Source: Henriciella sp. (GTDB taxonomy: Bacteria > Pseudomonadota > Alphaproteobacteria > Caulobacterales > Hyphomonadaceae). Taken from it: 64,000 nt of DNA. The stretch is from NCBI GenBank assembly GCA_017642885.1, contig JAEPOM010000014.1:24072-88071 (forward strand), written 5' to 3'. Shown piece after piece: positions 1-8,750 of the stretch. The notes under the pieces are model-generated. The model had not been told where the DNA came from, searched no databases, and was given only the letters and a program-made list of their open reading frames with translations. Every line of letters starts with the position of its first letter. Within the stretch, counting starts at the first letter, position 1. The position numbers and the translations under genes are program-made.

Positions 1-372
1 GACGAAGCAATGGCCATCACCGATGCCCGCGCCTTTGAACAAGAGGTGCTGGAAGGGTACGGCCTGATCGAGGAAATCGAGCCACGCTATCGCAGCCAGT
101 ATTTCAGCCACATCTTCGCGGGTGGCTACAGCTCAGGCTATTACGCCTATCTGTGGTCTGAAATCCTCGACGCAGACGGCTTTACCGCTTTCCGTGAAGC
201 CGGAGATATCTGGGACCCGGAACTCGCAGCGCGCCTCAAGCAGTGGGTCTATGAATCCGGCGGCCTTCGCCCAGCGGATGAGCTTTACCGCAACTTCCGT
301 GGATCTGATCCAACAATCGAGCCACTGCTGCGTATCCGCGGATTCGAGACCAATGAGGAAGGCGAGGGCTAA
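1..372 (+). CDS. M3 family metallopeptidase (Dcp/oligopeptidase A type), C-terminal end
   Basis: The reading frame is open from base 1, so the gene begins outside the window. The visible 123 residues are the C-terminal helical end of an M3 zinc peptidase, recognisable from the GGYSSGYYAYLWSEILDADGF block and the closing ELYRNFRGSDPTIEPLLRIRG. The tyrosine/glycine-rich block lines the substrate site in this family, and its glycines and tyrosines are intact here. The HEXXH zinc motif lies upstream and cannot be seen. These enzymes cleave short peptides in the cytoplasm or periplasm; which subfamily this is cannot be decided from the tail. A strong terminator follows 27 bases after the stop. Confidence 0.9.
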   Translation, partial: DEAMAITDARAFEQEVLEGYGLIEEIEPRYRSQYFSHIFAGGYSSGYYAYLWSEILDADGFTAFREAGDIWDPELAARLKQWVYESGGLRPADELYRNFRGSDPTIEPLLRIRGFETNEEGEG

Positions 373-398
373 GCCACCTTTCCAATATTGGGAACAGG

Positions 399-429
399 AA
401 AAAGCCGCTCCTTTCGGGGCGGCTTTTTT
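399..429 (+). terminator. Rho-independent terminator after the M3 peptidase
   Basis: A GC-rich stem (AAAAGCCGC with GGGGCGGCTTTT, short CTTTC loop) is followed by a run of T. It is placed directly after the peptidase stop codon and before the small gene at 464. The A-rich 5' side would also let it work, more weakly, in the other direction. Confidence 0.85.
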
Positions 430-463
430 GCGCAAAGGCCCGCATTTATGCTACAGGCAGCGG

Positions 464-736
464 ATGAGTTATGATGTCGGATCTGGTGATCTCGTTCTTT
501 GTGTGAACGCCGCGCCCAATCATGTGACGGGTGAGCCCGTACCACTGGTTCAGGGCGAGACTTATCGCGTTTGGGGGATATTGCCCTTCATGTGTCCATG
601 TGGCCGCGGCGATGCGCTGCTGGATGTCGGGGTCGACTTCGCCTGGTGCCAAACTCGGTTTCGCCTCCTGCCCAAGCCGCGCGCTGAGAGCGTACGCAGG
701 AAAGCCTCCGTCCCAAAAGAAGTTGAGCCGGTTTAG
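464..736 (+). CDS. small conserved-looking hypothetical protein
   Basis: A 90-residue protein starting MSYDVGSGDLVLCVNAAPN. The core (VLCVNAAP, then PLVQGETYRVWGI, a CPCG turn, GVDFAWCQTRFRLLPKP) has the layout of short alphaproteobacterial proteins that open with a 'CVDD/CVNA' strand, continue with a 'G..Y.V' strand and end with a 'RFRPL' strand. That resemblance is from memory and gives no function. The start was chosen because the open frame upstream runs back through the terminator and the peptidase gene. No clear ribosome binding site is visible. The gene stands alone between the peptidase terminator and the end of the convergent tetR gene. Confidence 0.5.
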   Translation: MSYDVGSGDLVLCVNAAPNHVTGEPVPLVQGETYRVWGILPFMCPCGRGDALLDVGVDFAWCQTRFRLLPKPRAESVRRKASVPKEVEPV

Positions 737-760
737 CGAAGATAGCGCCCGGCGTCGTAG

Positions 761-1357
761 CTACGCATCCGCTTGAGCGATTTGTAGCGCTGCAGCGATA
801 CCTGGGAACAGCCTCGCCACGTCGACACCGCTTCGGACCATTATCCGGTAACCAGAATAGAGCCCAAGCAACAATTGAGCGCGGTTCTCCAAAGCTGTTG
901 CGTTCAAGTCAGGGGTCAGCGCGCGAAGGGGCACCTCGATCGCTTTGGCGAGCGTCTCGAAACTGGTCCGGACCAGCGTCCGCGTTTCCGGATTCAGATC
1001 GGCTTGATCGGCAGACGCATTGCAGAGGAAGCACCCGGAGCGATCATGCTCCGCAGCAGTCAGCGGCGCCGAGAGAAATGCGCGGAGGCGCTCGATAGGC
1101 GGCACCGTTTCATCTTTCAATGCGCGCGCCGCGCCTGTCACCGTGTCGCTGTGATATTGCTGCAAGGCTTTGAGATACATGGCGCGCTTGTCGCCAAACG
1201 CTGCGTAGAGACTGGCCTTTTGAAGGCCTGTTGCAGACATGATTTGTGACAGCGAGACTCCCTCGAACCCAGATTTCCAGAACAGGCCCGTGATTTTTCG
1301 CAAGACTTCCGTGTCGTCAAACTCACGTGGTCGACCGGCTGATGTTCGTTCACGCAT
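761..1357 (-). CDS. TetR/AcrR family transcriptional regulator
   Basis: A 198-residue regulator of normal TetR length. The N-terminal helix-turn-helix lies at about residues 28-55 (VSLSQIMSATGLQKASLYAAFGDK), preceded by the GRPREFD start common in this family. The C-terminal ligand domain contains SGCFLCNASADQADLNPETR, a cysteine-bearing segment typical of the AcrR group that controls genes for quinone, electrophile or oxidant tolerance. The gene is divergent from the RclC-like/glutaredoxin/SnoaL operon. Two GACC/GGTC palindromes sit in the 123-base gap, so autoregulation plus repression of that operon is the simplest reading. The inducer is unknown; the cysteines make a thiol-reactive signal plausible but unproven. 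Confidence 0.9.
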   Translation of the reverse strand: MRERTSAGRPREFDDTEVLRKITGLFWKSGFEGVSLSQIMSATGLQKASLYAAFGDKRAMYLKALQQYHSDTVTGAARALKDETVPPIERLRAFLSAPLTAAEHDRSGCFLCNASADQADLNPETRTLVRTSFETLAKAIEVPLRALTPDLNATALENRAQLLLGLYSGYRIMVRSGVDVARLFPGIAAALQIAQADA

Positions 1358-1377
1358 CTGTGAACTCCTATATTCTT

Positions 1378-1389
1378 GACCGAACGGTC
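1378..1389. promoter_or_regulatory. candidate TetR operator, tetR side
   Basis: The palindrome GACCG-AA-CGGTC (5-bp perfect arms) lies 21 bases upstream of the tetR start. It overlaps a TTGACC hexamer at 1376-1381. It shares its half site GACC/GGTC with the second palindrome nearer the divergent operon. Confidence 0.55.
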
Positions 1390-1444
1390 TTTAATGCATA
1401 TTTCCCAGTTCCCGGACGCAAGGCAACTTGTCACAACCAATTAA

Positions 1445-1458
1445 AGACCGATTGGTCT
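1445..1458. promoter_or_regulatory. candidate TetR operator, operon side
   Basis: The palindrome AGACC-GATT-GGTCT lies 22 bases upstream of the ATG of the RclC-like gene. Its half site matches that of the palindrome at 1378-1389. A good ribosome binding site (AAGGAAG) lies between it and the start, so a bound repressor would cover the promoter or early transcript region. Confidence 0.55.
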
Positions 1459-1480
1459 AGATTTAAAAAGGAAGCTCGAA

Positions 1481-1990
1481 ATGTCAACATCAAACGCAGT
1501 TCTCGCAGGCCAATCCCCAGAAGATCTGGAGGCCTTGTCCGCCAAAACCACCGCCATCGGCCGTCTCGCCTTGCGCTTTTCAATTGCCGGTGTGCTCGGC
1601 TGGATCGGTGCGATGAAGTTCACCGCTTACGAGGCCGGCGCAATTGAGGGTCTGGTTGCCTCCAGCCCGTTCACCAGCTGGCTCTATAGCGTCACCAGCG
1701 TTCAGGGTGCCTCCAATCTGATCGGCTCTGTTGAGATCGTCACCGCGATTGCTTTGGTTGCGGGGCTCAAATTCGCACGGGTTGGTTTGCTCGGTGCACT
1801 GGCCGCTGCATTCACGTTTCTGTTGACCTTCAGCTTCCTGCTGACGGCGCCCGGTTGGGAACAAAGCCTCGGCGGATTCCCGGCTCTGTCTGTGGTCCCT
1901 GGGCAGTTCCTGCTCAAAGACGCGGTTCTCTTTGCGGGCGCGCTCTTTCTTGCGGGCCATGAACTGAAACGGATCGCCGACGACGCCTAA
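1481..1990 (+). CDS. DUF417 (YkgB/RclC-like) inner-membrane protein
   Basis: A 169-residue protein with about four membrane segments. It carries the family signature WIGAMKFTAYEAGAIEGLV followed by SSPFTSWLY, then a GSVEIVTAI helix and a long LLTFSFLLTAPGWE helix. DUF417 includes E. coli RclC, part of a reactive-chlorine response; its biochemical role is not established. The start has a good AAGGAAG ribosome binding site 8 bases upstream. It is first in an operon with glutaredoxin and a SnoaL-like protein, and lies divergent to a TetR repressor. This suggests a function in tolerating oxidants or electrophiles at the membrane. Confidence 0.85.
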   Translation: MSTSNAVLAGQSPEDLEALSAKTTAIGRLALRFSIAGVLGWIGAMKFTAYEAGAIEGLVASSPFTSWLYSVTSVQGASNLIGSVEIVTAIALVAGLKFARVGLLGALAAAFTFLLTFSFLLTAPGWEQSLGGFPALSVVPGQFLLKDAVLFAGALFLAGHELKRIADDA

Positions 1991-2026
1991 GGCGTCTCAC
2001 TCTCCAGCTATCGAAAGGATATCACG

Positions 2027-2299
2027 ATGCCGCACATCCTACTCTACACGATGGGTCATTGCCCTTACTGCCGCCGCGCCAAAGCGCTCCTCCGTGAGAA
2101 AGGCGTGATTGATTGGGAAGAATACGATTTGGAGATCGTTCCCGAAAAACGCGGTGAAATGCTGGCGAAGTCGGGCGGACGTCACACGGTCCCCCAGATC
2201 TTTATCGGCGAAACGCACGTTGGCGGCGCTGATGACCTTTTCCGTCTCGATGCACAGGGCGGACTGGACCCACTACTCAATCTCGAACTTCAATCTTGA
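2027..2299 (+). CDS. glutaredoxin (GrxC-like)
   Basis: A 90-residue dithiol glutaredoxin. The active site CPYC is at residues 12-15, the cis-proline loop TVP at 54-56, and the glutathione-binding GGADD at 66-70, all intact. It would reduce protein disulfides or glutathione mixed disulfides in the cytoplasm. It is the second gene of the TetR-controlled operon, 36 bases after the RclC-like gene and 10 bases before the SnoaL-like gene, with an AAGGATATC ribosome binding site. Being in a repressor-controlled operon, it is probably an inducible extra copy; no cell-wide grx can be ruled in or out from here. Confidence 0.93.
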   Translation: MPHILLYTMGHCPYCRRAKALLREKGVIDWEEYDLEIVPEKRGEMLAKSGGRHTVPQIFIGETHVGGADDLFRLDAQGGLDPLLNLELQS

Positions 2300-2309
2300 G
2301 GATAAAACA

Positions 2310-2669
2310 ATGGAACAACAAAATCTTACGCACCTGAACACTCTGCTCGGCATGCTCGAACAAGGTCAATTCGTTGAAGGCATGGAAGCCTTCTTTGCGC
2401 CCGACGTCACAATCCAGGAGGTTGGTCAGGCTCCGAAAACCGGACGCGACCTTACGATCGCGGTGGAAAAGGAGTTGCTGGAAGGCGTCTCGGAATTCAT
2501 TCAATACCGCGCTCATACGATTGGCGCTGGAGGTGACAAGACGTTCTACGAAGCGACCATGGAATTCAAAACGACCGACGGTCAGCACGTGGTCCAGAAT
2601 CAAGCCGTCGTAACCACATGGCAAGACGGCAAGATCGTCGATGAGCGCTATTATCACGGCAACGTCTGA
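2310..2669 (+). CDS. SnoaL-like / NTF2-fold protein
   Basis: A 119-residue protein with the NTF2-like pattern: a helical start (LNTLLGMLEQGQFVEGMEAFFAPDVTIQE) followed by curved sheet strands ending VVTTWQDGKIVDERYYHGN. The family includes ketosteroid-isomerase-like and SnoaL-like enzymes as well as plain binding proteins, so no reaction can be assigned. The ATG at 2310 was chosen over the longer open frame because it lies 10 bases after the glutaredoxin stop and matches the domain start; a GAGGATAAA ribosome binding site precedes it. It is the last gene of the redox operon. Confidence 0.8.
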   Translation: MEQQNLTHLNTLLGMLEQGQFVEGMEAFFAPDVTIQEVGQAPKTGRDLTIAVEKELLEGVSEFIQYRAHTIGAGGDKTFYEATMEFKTTDGQHVVQNQAVVTTWQDGKIVDERYYHGNV

Positions 2670-2797
2670 TCGCGGCGCCCGCACGAAATGACTTAGACCC
2701 GCGCTTCACTTTATCTCTGAAGCGCTGGTCTTTGCCTTGTTATTTCGCCAAGCGTGGCCGATCAACGACCCGAACGGGTCGCGTGGAGGCAGAAAGA

Positions 2798-3809
2798 ATG
2801 GCACTCTCCATATCAGGCGCAGGCAGCCTGCTCGTGCGCATCCCCACGGCACTGTTCCCAATCGCACTGGGCCTCGCGGGACTAGGAGCGCTTGCGATTG
2901 CGGCGTCCGACCGCGTGGAGATCGACAGCCTGATTCCTGTCGGGCAAGTCCTATTGGGGCTCGCCGGCGGGATGCTGCTCATCGATCTGGCACTGTATCT
3001 GGTCAAACTCCTTCGCCATCGAGAGGAGGTCGCCGAAGATATCAGCATGGCCACGCGCGCAAACTTGTTGGCGCCCGGTCTGATGGCGGCGATGGTACTT
3101 GGCGGCGCTTCTGCGCCAACCTGGGCTGGGGGGGCACTGGGTCTGGATGATCGCGTCCATTGGCCATCTATTGCTATTGTTCAATTTTGTTGGGCGCTGG
3201 CTCACGCATGATTACGATCCTGCAGAGCTTAATCCGACATGGTTCTTGCCGGCTGCTGGCATCATGACGTCGGCAATGACCTGGCCCGGTTTTGGACCGA
3301 TCGCCTTTCCAATGCTGACTTTCGGGGCAGGCTTGATGCTCTGGCTGATGCTCCTGCCGCTGGTGTTCCGCCGCCTTGTATTTGAGCCAGCAGTACAACC
3401 ACAGCTGCGCCCGACTTTGTTCATCGTCGCCGCGCCGTTCGGGCTCGCGGCGGGGGCTTTGATAACGCTGTTCCCAGAACTGCCGTGGCAAGGTCCTTTT
3501 GTGCTGCTGAGCGGCGGTGCCTTTTTTATTGTCGCGCTGATCTTGCAGCTTCGCTTTATTGCGGCGGCTGGCATCACTCTAAGCTGGTGGGCGACGACGT
3601 TTCCTGTCGCGGTGGTGGCGAGTGGGTTCTTCAGGCTCGGCGAAGTTGCCGGCCCGATTGCGCTTTATCTTGGCTGGTCTTTGCTGGCGCTTGCTTGCCT
3701 GACGACGAGTTTTGCGATCATCGCAACATTCAGAGCGGCCTGGTGCACGTGCGCCAAAACGGTTGCCCGCGCTGAGCGGGAAATCGAGGCCATGCAGGGC
3801 GAAGCCTGA
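2798..3809 (+). pseudogene. TDT/SLAC1-family transporter (TehA-like), frameshifted
   Basis: Two overlapping frames encode the two parts of one protein. The first (from ATG 2798, with a GGAGG-type site upstream) gives MALSISGAGSLLVRIPTALF and continues to NLLAPGLMAAMVLGGASAPTWAGG. The second resumes with HWVWMIASIGHLLLLFNFVGRW and THDYDPAELNPTWFLPAAGIM, and runs to 3809. They join at a run of seven G (3128-3134); with six G the frame would be continuous, giving about 336 residues and the usual ten helices. The SLAC1/TehA family carries anions, dicarboxylates or tellurite. A homopolymer sequencing error is as likely as a true mutation. Both halves look otherwise undecayed. Confidence 0.75.
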
Positions 3810-4429
3810 CCGACAGGCCGACACTAAACTGACCAAAGTCACCATCGAACATCTCCGAAGGAGTTCTGTTTCTGGCGTCCCAGCTCGCGTTGTGCGGCTG
3901 CGGGCAGACCATATTCGTCGATTGAGGTTTGAATTAAATTAGAGAACGCCTGTCCCTGATTTGCGCTACAAACCACCGCATTCTGGCGCTGAACCCTGTG
4001 GTCATCTAGCGCACTTCTGACGCAGTAACCGCCTGGAACAGGCCTTTAGGAAAGTCAGAGCCGAAAATTTCGTTACGTTTGCAACTTTTCTGGGGCGGCC
4101 GCGTTCTGAGCGGTGCAAATGAAGAAAGACGAGCAGGAACAGCACCTTATGAGCGGGTCCTCAGCAGGGTAATTGGCACCGGTTAGCCAGTTTCCTGCAA
4201 GCTTGCTCAATTGTGCAGTTTTTGAGGCAGAAGCCAGCCCCATTTTCTCCTTGATTTCACACCAGAGAACGGGGCTCGCCAACTGCATTTGATTGGAGTA
4301 TAGGCGCGTGGCTTTGATGGTTAATATTGCTGAATTGTAAAAAGACGGCTTGGGCAGACAACGGTACTCTATAAGCCGTGCGAACACAGACCGGGCGCGT
4401 TTAGCGTACCAAGGTGGGGTTATCTCAAC
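3810..4429. other. 620-base stretch without a convincing gene
   Basis: Composition is mixed and partly AT-rich. A minus-strand open frame of 104 codons at 4073-4387 has no clear ribosome binding site and no family I recognise, so it is not called. The last part should contain the promoter of the transglutaminase-fusion operon that starts at 4430. No repeats, tRNA or strong terminator were seen. Confidence 0.5.
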
Positions 4430-6868
4430 ATGAACTGGCTAGCACGTCTCGCGACAATTGCGCGACATCCGAGCGGATGGTTGATCGCGATATGCCTTGT
4501 TCTGGCGATTCTGCACCTGCGCAGCTCGCCGACCCTACTGAGCCAGCTCCGTGCGGTTACGCTGTTCGACTATTCGCTCTCGATGAGCTTTGTTGGCGAT
4601 GATCGCGAGGTCGACGTCACGACATTCCTCCCCTCTGCCGATGAGCGTCAGGACATCGTCCGGGAGACGATCCTGTCAGGCCAGTTGCAGTTTGACGACC
4701 AGACTGACCAATCGGGACGGCGTGGTATGTGGTCAGGCGACCGGGGGCGAGAAATTCGCTATCACGCGATGATCACCTCGAAACAGTTGAGCTATGCGCT
4801 CGATGAATCTCTGCAGGTCCCGCAATTCCTGCCCGAACAGTATTCCCAGTACTTGGTCGAGGAAGAGGGCGTTCAAGTCGGCCATCCAGAAATCATGGAG
4901 CTCTGGTCCACCATCCAGCCCGCTGATAGCCGTGAACTGGTGCCGGTGCTGCAGGCCATCTACGGCTACACATACGAGAACATTGAAGGCGCGCCCTTCA
5001 AAGGTTTCACCGACGCGCTGACGGCTTTGCGTCTGGGGCGTGCGAGCTGTAACGGAAAAGGGCGCCTATTCGTGGCGCTTGCGCGTTCCAACGGCATCCC
5101 AGCCCGTTTGGTCGGCGGCGTGATCATGAATGAGGGGTCAAAAAAGACCTCGCACCAATGGCTCGAAGTGTTGATCGAGGGGCGGTGGGTTCCGTTCGAT
5201 CCGACCAATGGACACTTTGCCAGCCTGCCGGAAAACTATTTGCGCCTCTATACCGGCGACCACGCGCTGTTCCGGCACACGCGCAACATCAATTTTGATT
5301 ACAGGTTCACGATAGCGCCTGTCAGCCAGTCGCCCGCTTTGTTCGAGTTTGACGAGAACGAACCCGTGCTCAATCGCTTTAATGCTGCGCGTCTGATGAA
5401 GCTGACCGGACTACCGGAAGAAATGATCGGCGTGTTTCTGATGTTCCCGCTGGCGGCTTTGGTGACGATCTTCCTGAGGAGTGTCGTCGGATTGCAGACC
5501 TTTGGTATTTTTATGCCAATGCTGATCGCTGCCGCGTGCATGAATACAGGCCTCTGGCTCGGCCTGATCACGTTCTCTGGCATTGTTGCGTTTGCAGTTG
5601 CAATGCTCGCTTACTTCAACTCGTTCAATATATTAAAGATCCCGCGATTAGCCGCGGTGATAACGATTTGTACGGTTCTGTTTATCGGATTGCTGCTTTG
5701 GCTGGGCAATCGATCCAGCTTGCAGTTCGGTATTCTCGCGCTCTTCCCGGTGGTGATCATTTCCTTCCTGGCCGAGCGGATTCACAACATGGTCGACGAA
5801 AGCGATTGGCGCGGCATGATGACCACCGGTGCCGGCACGCTGGTGACGATCATAGCGTGTTATATCGTATTTTCTTCGGTCCTGCTCCAGGGCCTCTTCG
5901 CTCTCATGCCGGAGCTTCTATTATTGGTTCTGGCGATCCAGCTGGCAATCGGGCAGTGGTCGGGTATGCGGCTGCAGGAATATGTGCGCTTTCGCTCAAT
6001 CCTCGGCAATGGGCCTGTGCTCGGCATGAATGCGCGTAACCGGGACTACGTGAACACCCTCAATCCTACAGAGCTTCTGGATCTTGCCGCAGATAAGCTG
6101 CGCAGCAAGGAGATCCTGAAAGATGCGGGCGTGCCCGTCGCGAAGACCTATGCGGTCTGTAAATCCTTCCGAGAAATGCCTGAGTTCATGCAGACTCTCG
6201 CAGACCTCGGCGCGTTCGCTCTGAAGCCAAATCGCGGCTCTCAAGGCAATGGGATCATGATCATTAGCGGTCGCGAAGGCAAAAACTTCGTCTCCGCCAG
6301 CGGCAAGGTTCGCACACCGGAACAGCTATCGCGCCATGTCGGCGAGATCCTCAATGGATCCTTCTCACAAAGCGGCGACGAGGATTTCGCTTATGTCGAG
6401 CCGCTGCTGACGCAGCACGGAGAGTTGAGCGAGCTCTCAGATTTCGGTCTATCTGATATTCGCGTCATCCTGCACGAAAAGCGTCCAGTATCGGCGATGC
6501 TGCGCCTGCCGACCAAGAAATCCGGCGGCAAGGCGAACTTGCACCAAGGGGCGATCGGCCTCGCCATCGATATTGAGACGGGCGAAGTTACCAATGCTGC
6601 TCTGAAGGGTCAGAAGACGCCAGAGCACCCGGATACCGGCGCAGACCTTATTGGCTTCAAGATCCCGAAATGGCGGCAGATCATCGAGATCTCCAAGAAT
6701 TCCGCGGAAGCGATCCCGCTTGGCTATATCGGTGTGGACGTCTGCATCGATCATGATCGCGGACCACTCGTGCTGGAAGTGAATGGACGGCCCGGCATCG
6801 AAATTCAAAACGTGCAGCAAAAAGGCCTCGTTGAAAGCCTGAAAGACAAGGGTCTCGCCCATGCTTGA
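4430..6868 (+). CDS. transglutaminase-like / 7TM / ATP-grasp ligase fusion protein
   Basis: An 812-residue membrane protein with three parts. After one N-terminal helix (about 15-32) comes a periplasmic transglutaminase-like domain with Cys207 (GRASCNGKGRLF), His242 (SHQWLEV) and Asp257 (FDPTNGHF). Then come about seven helices (roughly 330-525), and finally a RimK-like ATP-grasp domain (about 545-812) with ALKPNRGSQGNG and the metal-binding VLEVNGRPGIE. In many bacteria the first two parts ('inactive transglutaminase fused to 7 TM helices') and the third ('alpha-L-glutamate ligase-like') are separate neighbouring genes; here they are one chain. The Cys/His/Asp triad looks complete, so inactivity should not be assumed. 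It overlaps the TPR gene by 8 bases. The likely role is peptide ligation or processing at the envelope; the substrate is unknown. Confidence 0.85.
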   Translation: MNWLARLATIARHPSGWLIAICLVLAILHLRSSPTLLSQLRAVTLFDYSLSMSFVGDDREVDVTTFLPSADERQDIVRETILSGQLQFDDQTDQSGRRGMWSGDRGREIRYHAMITSKQLSYALDESLQVPQFLPEQYSQYLVEEEGVQVGHPEIMELWSTIQPADSRELVPVLQAIYGYTYENIEGAPFKGFTDALTALRLGRASCNGKGRLFVALARSNGIPARLVGGVIMNEGSKKTSHQWLEVLIEGRWVPFDPTNGHFASLPENYLRLYTGDHALFRHTRNINFDYRFTIAPVSQSPALFEFDENEPVLNRFNAARLMKLTGLPEEMIGVFLMFPLAALVTIFLRSVVGLQTFGIFMPMLIAAACMNTGLWLGLITFSGIVAFAVAMLAYFNSFNILKIPRLAAVITICTVLFIGLLLWLGNRSSLQFGILALFPVVIISFLAERIHNMVDESDWRGMMTTGAGTLVTIIACYIVFSSVLLQGLFALMPELLLLVLAIQLAIGQWSGMRLQEYVRFRSILGNGPVLGMNARNRDYVNTLNPTELLDLAADKLRSKEILKDAGVPVAKTYAVCKSFREMPEFMQTLADLGAFALKPNRGSQGNGIMIISGREGKNFVSASGKVRTPEQLSRHVGEILNGSFSQSGDEDFAYVEPLLTQHGELSELSDFGLSDIRVILHEKRPVSAMLRLPTKKSGGKANLHQGAIGLAIDIETGEVTNAALKGQKTPEHPDTGADLIGFKIPKWRQIIEISKNSAEAIPLGYIGVDVCIDHDRGPLVLEVNGRPGIEIQNVQQKGLVESLKDKGLAHA

Positions 6869-8747
6869 CCAATCACGCCTCTTCTCTGCCCCGGTCTTGA
6901 CGACCGTTGCGGTCGCGCTGTCGGTCAGTGCGATGGTGGCTGAGTTCGTCGTTCGCAGCGATCATCAGGAAGGCATCGTGCGGACGATTTCCTCCGACGA
7001 TGAATCAGAAATTGATCGCACCGCCGAAGAAATACTGGATGCCGATTACCACGACGACCTGGTTGCCATCGTTCAAAACACCGCGCTGGCTCCGCTTTCA
7101 TCAGAAAATCTGCGAACGACGGCAGTTTTCCGCACGATTGATCCTTCGAAACGTGCTGAATTGCAGGCCTATGTCGGGCGCCTGCTCGCTAAGAGAAAAC
7201 GGCACGAAGAAGCTCTGGCAGTGTTGTCCGGATTGTCACCTGAAGAACGGATCGAGCATGACAGTTCTTTCTCGTATGCCCAGTCCTATCGCGGCGCAGG
7301 AAACACTGAGGCAGCAATCAACGCTTATGCGGTGCATGTTGCTGCCAACCCGAACCACAATCCGGGCTATGTAAATTACGGCATTCTACTCGCCGAAACG
7401 GGTCAACACGAACAGGCAATTCGGGTATTTGAGCGCTCGGTTGAAATTACGAGCAGCTCGCGCAAGGGCAAATCGCTATCACTTCTCGGACAGTCTCAAG
7501 TCGCAATCGGCGCGTATGAGGACGCGATCAAATCATTCGACAAATCCATCGAGTACCGTCCCGATAGCGGCCCCACGTGGCGTCGCCTTGCGACCGCCAA
7601 AGCGCGTGCGGGATCCTATTCAGGCGAAGAGGTTCAGGCTGATTATGCCCGGGCTTTGGCGCTTGCACCGGATAGCTCAACGACGATGAAAGAGTGGGCC
7701 GAGTACAATTTCGCTTTCGGGCGCTTCGAAGCGGCGCTGCCAATGTTTCGCGATGCGAGTGAAGAGGCTTCTAACGATTTCGATATTCTCTTCTCACGGG
7801 CCGTAAACTTGATCGCATCAGAAAGACCGCGCGCGGCCCGAAAGGTCGTCGGCAAAATGTCCAATGTAGAGATGTCGACGGAACAGGAAACCCTGCTCCT
7901 GGCTCTTCAGGAGGTCAGTGGAATCATTCGTCCGGCCACGATCGAGACCCGGAACCAGACCTGCGCCGCACGGGCCGACAATGAGCGGTTTGTATATCTC
8001 TGCGCATTGCTTCAACTCGCTACAGAATCCCCCAGGATGGCGGTTGAGACAGCCTCAGCGCTGCCGGAGACGTCCATCTATACTCAGCCCGTTATGTTTG
8101 CTCTGGCGCGGTATGAGTATCGCAATGAAGCCGCCGACTCGGCATTGGCCCGGCTGGATGGCCTGATCGAAGTGAACCCAGAGAGTTCACTATTCTGGCT
8201 CTACAAGGCGCGCGCCCAGACCGTGCTCGACGACCGTGAAGGTGCGTTGCCATCGTTCCAGCAGGCGCTGGCTCTCAATCCTGAGAGCCGCAAGATCACT
8301 TTCGAGCTGGCGGATCACCTGATGGCGATGGAAGAGTTCGAGCAAGCCGAGGCAACCCTGCTCGCCTATATGGAAATGCGCCCGAACGACGCCTCGGTAT
8401 TGACGGCTCTGGCGCGCAACTATGCTGCCACCGGAAACCCGGAAAAGGCCGAAGAAACGCTGCTACAGCTAATGTCGATGAGCGAAGAAGCAGAGCCGGA
8501 AACAATCGCTCAGTTGATCGCTGTCCAAATCGCACTCGATAAGTTCCAGGATGCGCTGTCGAACGCCGACAACCTGCTGGAGCGGGATCCTGCAAACATC
8601 ACCGTCCGCCGTATGAGGGTCCAAGCGCTAACCGAGCTCGACCGCGATGCCGAAGCCGAAGAAGAGCTCGATCGCATCAAGCGCCTGGAACCGGAAGCGA
8701 ACTTGGACGACGCGGCGACCACCGATTTCGCGTCTGCAGCCCCGTAA
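6861..8747 (+). CDS. membrane-anchored TPR-repeat protein
   Basis: A 628-residue protein with one N-terminal membrane segment (about 9-30, VLTTVAVALSVSAMVAEFVV) and then a long run of tetratricopeptide repeats. Clear units include NPGYVNYGILLAETGQHEQA, GAYEDAIKSFDKSIEYRPDS, DREGALPSFQQALALNPES and DAEAEEELDRIKRLEPEA. It probably projects into the periplasm as a scaffold. Its start overlaps the end of the transglutaminase/7TM/ATP-grasp gene by 8 bases, so the two are translationally coupled and their products probably work together. TPR proteins are known partners in this kind of operon. The stop codon lies only 3 bases from the left attachment repeat of the integrated element. Confidence 0.85.
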   Translation: MLDQSRLFSAPVLTTVAVALSVSAMVAEFVVRSDHQEGIVRTISSDDESEIDRTAEEILDADYHDDLVAIVQNTALAPLSSENLRTTAVFRTIDPSKRAELQAYVGRLLAKRKRHEEALAVLSGLSPEERIEHDSSFSYAQSYRGAGNTEAAINAYAVHVAANPNHNPGYVNYGILLAETGQHEQAIRVFERSVEITSSSRKGKSLSLLGQSQVAIGAYEDAIKSFDKSIEYRPDSGPTWRRLATAKARAGSYSGEEVQADYARALALAPDSSTTMKEWAEYNFAFGRFEAALPMFRDASEEASNDFDILFSRAVNLIASERPRAARKVVGKMSNVEMSTEQETLLLALQEVSGIIRPATIETRNQTCAARADNERFVYLCALLQLATESPRMAVETASALPETSIYTQPVMFALARYEYRNEAADSALARLDGLIEVNPESSLFWLYKARAQTVLDDREGALPSFQQALALNPESRKITFELADHLMAMEEFEQAEATLLAYMEMRPNDASVLTALARNYAATGNPEKAEETLLQLMSMSEEAEPETIAQLIAVQIALDKFQDALSNADNLLERDPANITVRRMRVQALTELDRDAEAEEELDRIKRLEPEANLDDAATTDFASAAP

Positions 8748-8750
8748 ATC

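Noticed and set aside
2766..2781. Palindrome GACCC-GA-AC-GGGTC before the frameshifted transporter as a third TetR operator
   Set aside because: The arms are one base longer than in the two sites near tetR, and no promoter is clear, so it is mentioned only as a possibility.
4073..4387. Minus-strand open frame of 104 codons between the transporter and the transglutaminase fusion
   Set aside because: No clear ribosome binding site, Cys/Ser-rich end, and no recognisable family; treated as non-coding.
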